Below, piece after piece: positions 34,492 through 45,000 of a stretch of 64,000 nucleotides of DNA. Origin of the DNA: Tunicatimonas pelagia (GTDB lineage: Bacteria; Bacteroidota; Bacteroidia; Cytophagales; Cyclobacteriaceae); the NCBI RefSeq assembly GCF_030506325.1, contig NZ_CP120683.1, positions 2,480,001 through 2,544,000 on the forward strand. Direction: 5' to 3'. The notes below the pieces were generated by a model. It worked only from the letters and a program-made list of their open reading frames with translations. It was not told the origin of the DNA and did not search any database. The number at the start of each line of letters is the position of its first letter. Positions within the stretch are counted from its first letter, which is position 1. Made by a program: the position numbers and the translations under genes.

Positions 34492-35982
34492 ATGTTCCGG
34501 TACCTATTTTGTCTCATTATTTTTTGGGGAATTGCACTTGCCACCCTTGCCCAGTCTGATACGACGGTTCAGGTACGTAGCACTTTGTCCTTGGAGGATT
34601 TTTTTCAGACCGTATTGGTCAATCATCCGGTAGCTCGGCAGGCTTACTTGTTGCAGCCTTTGGCCCAGCAAGAGCTTCGCCTGGCTCGGGGTAGTTTTGA
34701 CCCTACCCTGTCCTCCAATTTCTCTACCAAGGAGTACGGCGGTTCTCCCTACTACGAAATCTGGAACACCCAACTGGATATACCAATGTGGTTTCCGGCG
34801 GATCTCAGTATTGGCTACGAACAGAATCGCGGTCAGTTTATCAATAACGAAGAATCCAATACGGAAGATGGGCTAATTTCAGCCGGAGTTTCTATGCCTA
34901 TTGGCCGGGGCTTGTTTATTGACGAGCGACGGGCGGCGGTCAGAATCGCGCAGCAAATGCAGGAGATGGCCGAAGCCGATCAGGTCAACGCCATCAATCA
35001 GGTGTTGCTCGATGCAGGGGAGGCTTACTGGGATTGGTACTACGCCCACCAAGCCTACGAAGTGACCAACGAAGTAGCCCAACTGGCCGAAGTCCGCCTC
35101 CGGGGAGTAGTGCAGCAGGTGAAAAAAGGCGATGCCGCTCCTTTCGACTCACTCACAGCCTACATCAACTACCAGGAGCGCGAAGTGCAACGCGATCAGG
35201 CCCGGCTAGCCGACGAAAATGCCCGGCTAACTGCTTCGGTGTTTGTGTGGCAGCACCAGCAAGATGGATTTATTCCACAGGATATTAGGGAAAGCACCCA
35301 GCCCATTCGCCCGGATAGCTTATTCATGCTATCGCTGAACCAACTGGCCGAACTACAGCAACAGGCTCGCACCCAACATCCTGACCTGATTGTGCTTGCC
35401 GGAGAGAATCAACAATTACGCATTACTGAGCGGCTCAACAAAGAATACCTCAAACCGACCGTGGACCTCACCTACAACTTCCTGGCGCAGTCGGTCTGGG
35501 GCAATGCGCCCTCCCTACTAAGCAACGGACGATTTAGCGAACCAGCTTGGTGGCGAAATAACTACACCGCCGAAATTGCGTTTGCTTTTCCACTATTCCT
35601 TCGGCAGGAGCGAGCTGCACTGGCGCAAACTCGCTTGCAGCTTAAGCAGAATACGTTTGAGCAGGGTTGGGTGCAACGAACCATTGAGAACGAGGTTACA
35701 ATGGCTTACAATACGCTCTTCAACCTGCGCGGGGTGATCGGCCGGCAGCAAAAGATGGTAGCCAACTACGAGCAGCTACTAGCCGGTGAGCAGCGGCGGT
35801 TTCGTTTTGGCGAAAGCTCGCTATTCTTGATCAACACCCGGGAGACCGAACTACTGGATGCCCGCATTGAGCTGCTCGACTTGCAAACGCAGTACGAGAA
35901 AGCCCGATTGAACCTCCAATACGCCGCTGGCGTACCTAATTTGGCCTACGAAACAAGCACTAGCGACCAAGATGTGCCATGA
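34492..35982 (+). CDS. TolC-family outer-membrane channel of the type I system
   Basis: 496 residues with a signal peptide (MFRYLFCLIIFWGIALATLA) and two outer-membrane-efflux helical repeats (LSLEDFFQTVLVNHPVARQA at the start). Forms the outer-membrane exit of the exporter. Longer than the CzcC proteins in the window and clearly a different lineage. Last gene of the operon; an IS1 remnant lies 10 bp downstream. Confidence 0.9.
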   Translation: MFRYLFCLIIFWGIALATLAQSDTTVQVRSTLSLEDFFQTVLVNHPVARQAYLLQPLAQQELRLARGSFDPTLSSNFSTKEYGGSPYYEIWNTQLDIPMWFPADLSIGYEQNRGQFINNEESNTEDGLISAGVSMPIGRGLFIDERRAAVRIAQQMQEMAEADQVNAINQVLLDAGEAYWDWYYAHQAYEVTNEVAQLAEVRLRGVVQQVKKGDAAPFDSLTAYINYQEREVQRDQARLADENARLTASVFVWQHQQDGFIPQDIRESTQPIRPDSLFMLSLNQLAELQQQARTQHPDLIVLAGENQQLRITERLNKEYLKPTVDLTYNFLAQSVWGNAPSLLSNGRFSEPAWWRNNYTAEIAFAFPLFLRQERAALAQTRLQLKQNTFEQGWVQRTIENEVTMAYNTLFNLRGVIGRQQKMVANYEQLLAGEQRRFRFGESSLFLINTRETELLDARIELLDLQTQYEKARLNLQYAAGVPNLAYETSTSDQDVP

Positions 35983-35992
35983 ACTGAGACTT

Positions 35993-36402
35993 TTAGAGTG
36001 GTTTTCTTACTTCTCGGCTCAGAGTAATATAGTCTTCTACCGCTTCCTCAAGGTAAAACCTGCCATTCGTATTTTCGTATTGAACAATACACCGAACCCG
36101 AACTAATGCCAGTGAATCTTGCTGGTAGTGTACTCGACGTAAGGATGGCTTTTTTGCCAATCTCTCAAGATTGTAGCATACCAGAAAATACTTGATTGCT
36201 AGATAATGGTTTTCCCAAGTCTTAGAGAAAGGTAACGCTTTCCGAACTAGACGAGCGCATCGTTGGCGACCGGCGTCCCAGCGAAGCGTATTATTGAACC
36301 GCTCTATCAGCGTGGTTTGCTGTTTACCTTCTACCTGATGCTGTCCCTTGGCGAATACAGTAGCGTAGGCATCCCAATCGTCAGTAAAGACCAACGCCTT
36401 TT
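35993..36402 (-). pseudogene. Truncated IS1-family transposase with 15-bp insert
   Basis: Similarity to IS1-type (InsB) transposases starts abruptly at about 36402 (KALVFTDDWDAYATVF) and runs through FAKGQHQVEGKQQ, LIERFNNTLR, QRCARLVRKALPFSKTWENH and YLAIKYFLVCYN. The N-terminal zinc finger and first catalytic Asp region are missing. Between NNTLR and QRCAR sit five extra residues (WDAGR) encoded by a GC-rich 15-bp insert at 36266-36280 that the copy at 63.8 kb lacks. After YN the frame runs on for about 60 residues of unrelated sequence. A dead remnant between the secretion operon and the sulfatase. Confidence 0.75.
36266..36280. repeat. GC-rich 15-bp insert, copy A
   Basis: Plus strand GCGACCGGCGTCCCA; in the transposase sense strand TGGGACGCCGGTCGC. 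It inserts five codons and keeps the frame. Same family as the inserts in the IS1 copy at 63.2-64.0 kb. Confidence 0.6.
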
Positions 36403-36420
36403 GCTAGTGTTGCTGGTATA

Positions 36421-37812
36421 CTATTGATAGTTTTGTTGTTCTTGTTGCAATGTGCGTTTTAGCTGTTGTACAAGGTGGTTGTGCGTTTGATCTACGGCTA
36501 GATTATTAAGCTCGTACGGGTCTTCTTGTAGATCGTAGAGTTCCTGAAATACTACCTGAGTGGTATCTGCCTCATCATACGTTTCAATGTATTTGTAGCG
36601 ATCGGTACGGATAGCTGCTAGTGGTTGGCTACCCAATTGAGGAGTAGGTGCTTCATAATAAATATGCGCTCTTTTTTCCGGCCATTCTTCCTCGGTTAGG
36701 GCCGGTAGCAAACTTACACCATGCAACTGAGGCGGACTATCTTCGCCTAGCATGGCCAGCAGCGTAGGAAAGATGTCAATATTGAGCACTAAATCTTGAT
36801 TTGTTCCCGGCTCAATGCCCGGGCCACTGATGATCAGAGGCACCCGGATGGATTCTTCGTAGGCCAGCACTTTACTAGTAAATAAATGATCACCGATGAA
36901 CCAGCCATTATCGCTCATAAAAATAATGTAAGTATTATCCGCGTTGGGCAATTGACTCACTTTGTTCAGCATTCGCCCCATAGCTGCATCCATTTCGGTG
37001 ATGGCGGCATAGTAGCGCTGAGTCTGGTACAGAAGCGTATCAGGGTTTTGATAGCCGTAACTCAATGCTTTTTGACGATGCCTTTCGGTAAGCAAATATT
37101 CGGGTTTACCTTCTAGCTTTTCATCCGGCCAGTTTTGGGGCAACTTAATTGTCCTCTCTTCGTACCGAGCGAGTGTTTCTTCTGTCACATCCCAATTGAA
37201 GTGGTTATCAAGGTGGGGAAGCTGAGGACAGTAAAACAATAGGTAGGGATCTTGTTGGTCAACAGTACTTTCCAGGAATTTAATTGCTTGGCGAGCATTA
37301 TAATCCTCGATGAAGCCTTCGGCTACTTTTTCCTCACCTTCTTCTATCACAGTACGATTGTACCAGGAGCCGTTCGAGAAAAAATAGCGAGCGTAATTAA
37401 ATCCGAGTGAGGTAGGACTATCCGCTAAATGCCACTTACCGACGAGTCCGGTTTGGTACCCCTGGTCTCTTAGTAGCTGAGCAAAGGTGCGCTCCCCTTC
37501 GTTCAAGCGAGCCTTTCCGAAGGTGGTTACTCCGTTGGCACTTCCGTACCTACCCGTGAGTAAAGCCGCCCGACTGGGACTACAAATGGACAACGTAACA
37601 AAAGCGTTTTCAAAGTACATGCCTGACGCACAGAGGCTATCTAGTGTAGGGGTAATGGCGGTATCAGACGTACGACATCCCAGGGCATCATAGCGCTGAT
37701 CGTCTGAATAGATGATGACGAAGTTGGGAGGAGCATCGCTAATGGACTGGGCTTCTGCACTGAGAAGACTGGCTATAGTCAGCCAGCATAAGATAAAACC
37801 ACAACGTAGCAT
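36421..37812 (-). CDS. Secreted sulfatase, formylglycine type
   Basis: 463 residues with a signal peptide (cut near SAEAQ). The alkaline-phosphatase-fold sulfatase core shows FVIIYSDDQRYDALG with metal-binding Asp37-Asp38 and the activation site CSPSRAALLTGR with Cys77, the residue oxidised to formylglycine. Other conserved pieces are GLVGKWHLA and IIFMSDNGWFIGDH. It removes sulfate from a glycan or similar substrate, probably in the periplasm. Last gene of the ECF-FecR-SusCD locus, 17 bp after the 827-residue protein, so sulfated polysaccharide is the likely target. No maturase gene is in the window. Confidence 0.93.
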   Translation of the reverse strand: MLRCGFILCWLTIASLLSAEAQSISDAPPNFVIIYSDDQRYDALGCRTSDTAITPTLDSLCASGMYFENAFVTLSICSPSRAALLTGRYGSANGVTTFGKARLNEGERTFAQLLRDQGYQTGLVGKWHLADSPTSLGFNYARYFFSNGSWYNRTVIEEGEEKVAEGFIEDYNARQAIKFLESTVDQQDPYLLFYCPQLPHLDNHFNWDVTEETLARYEERTIKLPQNWPDEKLEGKPEYLLTERHRQKALSYGYQNPDTLLYQTQRYYAAITEMDAAMGRMLNKVSQLPNADNTYIIFMSDNGWFIGDHLFTSKVLAYEESIRVPLIISGPGIEPGTNQDLVLNIDIFPTLLAMLGEDSPPQLHGVSLLPALTEEEWPEKRAHIYYEAPTPQLGSQPLAAIRTDRYKYIETYDEADTTQVVFQELYDLQEDPYELNNLAVDQTHNHLVQQLKRTLQQEQQNYQ

Positions 37813-37829
37813 AAGTTATATGATTCAGT

Positions 37830-40313
37830 TTATCGGTACTCTAACCAGGCTGTAGCGGTACAGTCAGCGTTGCTGCGAAAACGAACCCAACGACTCTGGA
37901 AATGATCCGGAAAAGTATGCTCGTAGATCTCGCCCGGAGCTACGGTGACTTCCTGGTAGACCATCCAGGGACCGTGGCCTACTGGCTCTACCTCTATGGT
38001 GAACGTAATAGGCTGGTCAGACTGATGAGAAAGCTGAAGGCTTCGTTGATCGTAAAAACCAATCAGGTACGGATCGGAAGGTTCGTTGGTTTTCACCGCA
38101 GTGTCTTTCCAGGGGCCACCCCGACCGGTAGGTTTACCCAGCTTCCACAGATCATCAATTACCCCTACCCAAACAGCAGCTTTTTTATCATCGGAGATGA
38201 CTACATGTTCGTTCTCAGGACTAGCATTCGGATCAATACCAGTCATCACGAGCAAGCCTCGGTAACTGGCGTAGTCGTGGATACGGAAGTTGTGGGAGCT
38301 AATCGGACGAATTTTGGCAAAACCATCGGCATTCTCCGCGGGAAGCTCGTAGAAGGTGCCATGACAGTTCATCAGGTCTCGTTCCGTAGCCACTTCCCGG
38401 TCAATCCGCAATGCAGCCTGATTGGTTAGTGGGGTAAATTCCTCGGCTCCTAGTGGCAACCGCCAGCGTCGTTCCTGATCGTCTACAATCAATACCGAAG
38501 AGGCTTCAACGGTAACGACCTGCTCAGGAATCGTAAACTTCTCGTTGATGAAGGTTTGGGTAGCCCCATCGTCTTTGGATTGCAACCGCAAGGCGGAATC
38601 TAATTCATAGTAGCCCTCAGTTCGTTTACCGTTCTCATCAAAGTGTACGGCACTAATGCCCAGTGTCCGGCGGTTGTCACCCAGTCCGTACAGCAAACCT
38701 CCTATTGCCCCAGATTGATCTACTGTAGCCAATCCCGAAAACATAGCATTCGGTTGAGCAGGCCGTTGATCTTCATCGGTATAGAAAAAGTGGGCGGTCG
38801 CCTGGGTAGATTCACTGCTTACTACGCGTACCCACTCGCCAGGAGTGTCCGGCGAAAACTCTACCAATTGACTGCTTTGGCTATCTATATTTATTTCCTG
38901 CAACGTTTCCCATTCTCCTTGTCCCGAAGCATCAACTTCTAGCGTGAAAGTAGTGGGCTGTTCACCGGCATTGTGCAACCAGGCTGCCCGTTGCGGCCAT
39001 CCAGCTAATAGGAAAGGCTCCGAAGGCGTATTAGCCGCTACCGCTTCATTCAGCCAGACGGCTCCCTCGGCGGTGTTAGGCCCCAGTTCATCGGGCATAT
39101 TCATATCCGTAAACCACAGATTAGAGTTGGATTGGCCGGGACCTTCAATACCTCCCTTTATTTTCCTTTTATTCAAGAATTCTCGTTGCGCTGAATCATC
39201 ACAACCAAACACTAACCGATCATTCCAGCGAGTGAAATCACCAATAACCTTCAGGTAGGCTGAGCGGGGGCGGATACCCGCTGATTGACTGGCGGTAAAG
39301 TTGCCAGGAAATTGCCAGAACATACCGTGCATGGTCATCAGGTAATCTGGTTCTTCAGACGTGCCCACATCCCGAATACGCGGCCACTCGGTGTTCCAGC
39401 CGTGGGCACCATCGTAGCTATGGCTAGCCTTGGGTAAGCGGAAAAATGACCAACCGTTCTCAGCATCCCGCACTCCCAACAGGACTGACTTATGATCCCA
39501 GCCAGTAGCCCAGATGGGATCAGTATCAGGGTTCTTATTTCCATAGATGCCACCCGGCCCAGTGACCTCTACAAACTGATTTCGACGGACCACCTGCCAG
39601 TCATTGCCATCCCATTCAGCAAGGACTCCGGCTTCAATATCAAACTGGGTACGAGCCTCCGGTACATCCTCCCCATTGTTGGAGTAGACTAAAACCCCCT
39701 GTCCGGAATACAGTCCTTTGCCGTGTGCCCCCGGTAGAAGCGCACTATACTCGGCTAAGTTCCCCGCTCGCCGGGCAATATTCCCGTCCTGGTGAAGCAT
39801 TTTAGCTTGCAGTGTACGTACATCTACTTCGTAGAATCCTTCTTCCATCGTGCCGTGATAAACGAAATTAGCTGGGTCAGTCAGGTGACGGGCGGTACCC
39901 GTATGACGACCCGGAGCTTCCGTGTAAGGAAGGACGCGTACCTGCCGATTGGTATCGATAGCGTAGGGGCCGATGAATAACTGCTGGCTCTCCGGATGAA
40001 TTAATCGGTTAGCCGGGGTGCCGCCTATACTCTCGGGCCGGACGATCTGCTGGAGATCGGGAGTAATCTCATAGAGCTTGTCCGATGAACCGGTAGGAAA
40101 GTGAGGGCCATAGGTGATGACCCACAAACGTCCCGCCCAGGGGACTACGGCGCCCGTACCGCATTCCCCTTCGTTATTGTAGTACGCCAAATGCGGATAG
40201 ATACCGCTGATAGACGGATAGGAATTAGCAGTGCTGTTCTGCGCAAATCCGCTGATGCTACACAACAAGATAAATACGACCGCTACAACTCGTCTGACTG
40301 GAAGTTTATGCAT
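37830..40313 (-). CDS. Secreted 827-residue protein with internal duplication, unknown function
   Basis: A signal peptide (VVAVVFILLCSISGFAQ) is followed by a beta-rich protein of unknown family. Two segments repeat. HGMFWQFPGNF...GIRPR...AVWLNEAV...SEPFLLAGWPQRAAWL...GEWVRVVSS in the middle matches HGTFYELPAEN...KIRPI...AVWVGVID...SDPYLIGFYDQRSLQL...SRWVRFRSN at the C-terminus, an internal duplication of roughly 200 residues. The N-terminal part has Trp/Tyr-rich blades that suggest a propeller. It sits between SusD and the sulfatase with gaps of 14 and 17 bp and is surely part of the same glycan locus, perhaps as a lyase, hydrolase or binding protein. Confidence 0.8.
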   Translation of the reverse strand: MHKLPVRRVVAVVFILLCSISGFAQNSTANSYPSISGIYPHLAYYNNEGECGTGAVVPWAGRLWVITYGPHFPTGSSDKLYEITPDLQQIVRPESIGGTPANRLIHPESQQLFIGPYAIDTNRQVRVLPYTEAPGRHTGTARHLTDPANFVYHGTMEEGFYEVDVRTLQAKMLHQDGNIARRAGNLAEYSALLPGAHGKGLYSGQGVLVYSNNGEDVPEARTQFDIEAGVLAEWDGNDWQVVRRNQFVEVTGPGGIYGNKNPDTDPIWATGWDHKSVLLGVRDAENGWSFFRLPKASHSYDGAHGWNTEWPRIRDVGTSEEPDYLMTMHGMFWQFPGNFTASQSAGIRPRSAYLKVIGDFTRWNDRLVFGCDDSAQREFLNKRKIKGGIEGPGQSNSNLWFTDMNMPDELGPNTAEGAVWLNEAVAANTPSEPFLLAGWPQRAAWLHNAGEQPTTFTLEVDASGQGEWETLQEINIDSQSSQLVEFSPDTPGEWVRVVSSESTQATAHFFYTDEDQRPAQPNAMFSGLATVDQSGAIGGLLYGLGDNRRTLGISAVHFDENGKRTEGYYELDSALRLQSKDDGATQTFINEKFTIPEQVVTVEASSVLIVDDQERRWRLPLGAEEFTPLTNQAALRIDREVATERDLMNCHGTFYELPAENADGFAKIRPISSHNFRIHDYASYRGLLVMTGIDPNASPENEHVVISDDKKAAVWVGVIDDLWKLGKPTGRGGPWKDTAVKTNEPSDPYLIGFYDQRSLQLSHQSDQPITFTIEVEPVGHGPWMVYQEVTVAPGEIYEHTFPDHFQSRWVRFRSNADCTATAWLEYR

Positions 40314-40327
40314 TGGGAGAGACCCGG

Positions 40328-42019
40328 TTAATATCCGGGATTTTGGGTTAAGTTATCGTTAAGCAAAATATCATCGGCCGGAATAGGCCAGAGATACATT
40401 CGTTCTTCAAAATCGTAATCTTCCAGCAAACGAGCGTAGCCATTATCTATCAGCTGCTGAGCCTTGAGATCAACCAAGCCATTTTCGTCAATTTCGGGCA
40501 AAATTTGATTATTGAACGGCCACTGGCTTCGGTCTTGATCTTGCGGCTCGGGTAATCCTACTACTAGCTGATCTAGCGCTTGCTCAGCTAACCGCCATCT
40601 CCGCAGGTCTTGAAACCGTAGGCTTCCTTCAAACATGAGTTCTACCCGGCGCTCCCGGCGTAAACGTGCGCGCAGTCCCGCCTGATCGGTTTCTGTAATC
40701 GCCGGATAGCCCGCCAGGTTATCCGCCGTGGTTCCGTAGGCACGGGCTCGAAGTTGATTTAGTAGTCCCTGGGCCTCTTCCAAATTTTCTCCTAGTTCAA
40801 TCAGTGCTTCGGCGTACATTAGCAAAATATCACCGTAGCGCAATATAATGACGTTGCGATCGGCGGTGCGGTTGTCAGACCAGGATTGCTCCACTCCTTT
40901 CTTCCAGACTAGGCCAGTAAACGAGGCAAAGATAGCGACCGAACGGGTATCATTATTATTAACAATGGTATTGCTGGTTGTATTGAGGGTCGTTAGTGAA
41001 TCGGGATGGGGCTGATAAATATACCCTAGCCACTCCGAGCCAAATTCTACAATCGTCTGCGCCAACCGAGGATCACGGTTAGAAAAAGGATCAAAAGGGT
41101 CATACAAAGGTGATTCATCAATGGTGAGTCCGTCGGTGCAGTCAAAAATACTGATGGCCTCCCAAGTAGGCATATTGGCCCCGAAGCCCCCGGCGTTACG
41201 GGTAATAATGCCTCGCGCTCCACCCTCAAAACTCCAAGTAATCCCCAACTCGAAGGAATACGGAATAAAATAAATATGTTCAGGGCTACTAGCTCCTGAT
41301 TTTAAAAACATCCCCTGAAAGTCAGGATCCAGGCTATACGTGTCAGCATCAATTACTGCCTTCGCCGCATCGCGCGCAATAGCGTAGTCGCCCATGTAAA
41401 GGGCAAAACGGGCTTTAATGCCTAAAGCAAAACCTTGGGTGGCTCTATTATCATTTCCATCGGGCAGAACAGCAGCAGCAGCATCCAACTCGTCGTAAAC
41501 AAACTGCTTTACCTCTTCCTGAGAGGTTCGCACTACTTCCAGTGACTCCTGGATGGTAAGCGGTTCCGTAATCAATGGTACCGCTCCAAACCTAAAGGTA
41601 AGCTTGCTGTAAAAGTAAGCACGAATAGCCCGGGCTTCAGCTTCTACCTGATCTACAATAGCACTCTCCACCCGCTCTCGTGCCTGAAGAAGCTGAGCCA
41701 ATAGCACATTCGCCCGCTTAATAGCTTCATAAGACAAATCCCAAGCTGGTTCAATTACTCCCGAGGTAGGGTTGAGTGTAGCACGGGAAATGGCATTGTT
41801 TCGCTGCCCCCCTCTGTGGTGCCCATCATCGTCCCAGTAAGATTCATCCAGTTTCCATAAGCGTTGCTGATAAAGGCCATTGAGGGCAATTTGTAACTCA
41901 TCCGCATTATTGAAAAAGTTAGTGGTAGATACCGCCGTTTGAGGTTCTAGATCGAGGGTTTCACAGCTGGTGAAGAATAGCCAGGTTGCGGTGATAATTA
42001 CTATATATCTTTTCATCAT
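40328..42019 (-). CDS. susD: SusD/RagB-family glycan-binding lipoprotein
   Basis: 563 residues from the MMKRY start at 42019; a longer frame to 42043 would overlap susC and shift the signal. Lipoprotein signal with Cys after FFTS, then the SusD helical repeats (FFNNADELQIALNGLYQQ; ANVLLAQLLQAR) and the C-terminal RagB half ending DDILLNDNLTQNPGY, a typical SusD terminus. It forms a surface-exposed lid on the SusC transporter and binds the oligosaccharide. Directly follows susC by 1 bp. Confidence 0.95.
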   Translation of the reverse strand: MMKRYIVIITATWLFFTSCETLDLEPQTAVSTTNFFNNADELQIALNGLYQQRLWKLDESYWDDDGHHRGGQRNNAISRATLNPTSGVIEPAWDLSYEAIKRANVLLAQLLQARERVESAIVDQVEAEARAIRAYFYSKLTFRFGAVPLITEPLTIQESLEVVRTSQEEVKQFVYDELDAAAAVLPDGNDNRATQGFALGIKARFALYMGDYAIARDAAKAVIDADTYSLDPDFQGMFLKSGASSPEHIYFIPYSFELGITWSFEGGARGIITRNAGGFGANMPTWEAISIFDCTDGLTIDESPLYDPFDPFSNRDPRLAQTIVEFGSEWLGYIYQPHPDSLTTLNTTSNTIVNNNDTRSVAIFASFTGLVWKKGVEQSWSDNRTADRNVIILRYGDILLMYAEALIELGENLEEAQGLLNQLRARAYGTTADNLAGYPAITETDQAGLRARLRRERRVELMFEGSLRFQDLRRWRLAEQALDQLVVGLPEPQDQDRSQWPFNNQILPEIDENGLVDLKAQQLIDNGYARLLEDYDFEERMYLWPIPADDILLNDNLTQNPGY

Positions 42020-42020
42020 T

Positions 42021-45000
42021 TTAAAACTTAACGTTAATACCAAACAGGACTGATTTCATGATAGGGTGGCCCGTGAAGTCTACTTCAGGGTCCCAGCCTT
42101 CTAGTAGGTCACCTCCTCGAAGGGTAGCGAAGTTTCTCAGAGCCACGTATACCCTGACTTTCTGAAGTGACGCTCGCTGGGATAAGCTAGTAGGAAGCGA
42201 ATAGCCTAGCGTAATATTTTGGATGCGTAAGTAGGCCGCGTTGTATAGCCAAAAATCCGATACTGCGTAGTTCAATCTTGAGGCCCCGGAAAACCTAGGA
42301 AAGTTGGCCGCCTGATTCTGAGCTTCGGTATTACCAGGTCGCCAGGATTCCTCCGCCACGTAAGTAGGAATATTGCCAAAAGCCTGGGTGAGTGGCTGCA
42401 CTTGAACATCATTGTACCGTTGATTGTGGTTGCCCACCCCGTTGAGAACCAATGAAAAATCTAGGTTCCGGTAGTTCAACGTGATATTTCCTCCGTAGGT
42501 AAATGTTGGTAACGAGGTGCCAAGGGGTACCCGGTCTTGCCCATTGATCACATTATCGCGCTCGTCAGGAACGCCATCGTTGTCGGTATCTACGGTCAGC
42601 TGATCAATAATCCGTACATCTCCGGGACGAGTAGGGTTGGTTATCCCATATTCATCAATTTGCTCTTGCGTCTGATACAGCCCGTCGGTTTGGTAGCCAA
42701 ACCATTCCCCAAATGCCGCACCTTCCGTATGAATTTGTGTTCCTCTATTAACCAAGAATGTCTCTATACCTCCCACATCCAGTATCTCGCTACGCAATAC
42801 GGAAGCATTGGCATTTACAGCGTACCTCAGATTGCCTATCTGATTCCGATAACCTACTTCAAAGTCCAATCCTTCTACTTCAATGCTCCCAACGTTAGTT
42901 TTTGTATTGTTCGGATATCCCAAGTAGTTGGGTAAATCTTGGGTGATAATAATATCGTCGGTTGTTTTTCGGTACGCATCTACCACCACAGTAATACGGT
43001 CATCCAAAAATCCCAGGTCTATCCCGGCATCTATGGTGCGGGTAGTTTCCCATACTAAAAATTGATCTGCTAAGAAATCCTGCGTTACTCCAATGCCAGA
43101 CACGAAGCTATTACCATCGTAAAAAACCGTATTGACTAGCTCAAACAGTCCTTGATACGGGTAGAAATTAAAGAATTCGTCTCCCTCAATTCGCCTATTC
43201 CCGATCTGTTCGTTACCTACCTCGCCATAAGAACCTCGTACCTTGAGAAACGAGATAAAAGTAGGAAGATCAAAGCTCTCTTCCGACACAACCCAACCCA
43301 GGGATAACGAAGGGAAGAAGCCCCACCGTTCGTCAGGCGCAAAGCGGGAAGAGCCATCGGCACGAAAGTTAGACTGGAGTAAGTACTTCCCTTTGTAGTT
43401 ATAACCAATTCGTCCGAAGAAGGAACGGATATTGTTTTCAGAAGTGTTTTGTTCGTTTTGCGTAAGCAGTGGATCACCAAATGCCAATGCATCCAACTCT
43501 ATTCCTAGATCGCGACTGGTGGTGGAAATACGATCCCAATCAGTGTTTACTTCCTCATAGCCTCCCAGCAGATTAAGTTGATGATCCCCGATAGTCTTGT
43601 CGTACGAAACAATCGCTTGGGAAGTAAGGGTTGTTACGTTGGTCTGCCTTTTTTCTAAGCTGGAGACAGACTGAGGCCAAAATTCAGTGGTACTGCCTAG
43701 CCGTGGTATATCGGGTGGGGTGAAGAAACGGTCGTATCGGTCAAAGTCAAAGGTTGGAGAAAAGTTTAGCCGCAGCGATAGTGAACTAGTCGGCTTAATG
43801 GTTACCCCGATGATACCATTGAGTTGGTTGAGGGTTTGCGTTCGTGATCCACCTTCAATAGTTTGGGCTAAGGGGTTCTCCCCGTCTTTTCCTTCCCCCC
43901 ATTCGCCATCGGTTCTGATGGCCGAAAAAATACCAGGGTACCGACGAGATAGCGCAATCGGATTCTCCGCTGCACTTTGTATTTGGCGTGCAGGATCGGT
44001 AGTATTCGTCCGTTTATAGTAAAGGTCAATGTTAGCCTCTATGATGCTCCCTAAGGTGAGCCCGTTGTTAACCCGGAAAGTAAACCGCTGGAAATCGTTA
44101 TTGGCGTACATGCCATCTTCGGTCACGTAGCTCATAGAAGCGCGGGTATTCACATTTTGTGAGCCTACCGTCAGTGCTAGGTTGTGGCGATGTCTGGCCG
44201 TTGGTACATCACTAAGGATCGCGTCCTGCCAATCGGTATCGGGGTACAGATCCGGGTCTTGGGCGTGTAGCTCATCGTACTGCTCGGTAATTTCCGGATC
44301 AAAGGTTTCCCCCCCACCGTCATTGGTAGAGTATTCGGTAGCAATTTCTCGGTAGGTCTTCGCATTTACGTACTCCGGAAGCTCCGTAGGGTAGTTTGAC
44401 CCAAATTCGTAATCATATTCAATCCTGAGCTGCCCTTCCGTACCTCTCTTCGTTGTTACCAATACTACTCCCGCAGCGGCTCTCGCTCCGTATATTGCCT
44501 GAGAAGCAGCATCTTTCAGTACCGTAACCGACTCTACGTCGTTGGGGTTAATGTCGTCTAAGGTCAAACCTTGGATACCATCTACAATTACTAGTGGATC
44601 ATTTACATTGAGTGAAGTAACGCCTCTAACACGGATGCTGCTACCCTCCCCAGAGCCACCTCCGTCTCGAGTAACAGTAACCCCAGCCACACTTCCTTGC
44701 AAAGCATCCGACAATTGAACCGCTTGCCGATTTTCTATGGTCTCAGATGACACTTCGGCCACGGCTCCCGTCAGGTCTTTCTTTTGGGTAGTACCGTAGC
44801 CCACTACCACGACTTCCGAGAGCGACTGAATATCCGGTGCCAAGGAAATATTGATTTCAGCACGACCACTGATTTCTTCCTCAATGGTCTCAAAACCAAT
44901 AGAAGAAAACACCAGCGTCGTTACTTCATCAGCTACCGTTAGCCGATAATTACCATCTATATCGGTAACTGTTCCAATACTAGTCCCTTTAACCAGAATA

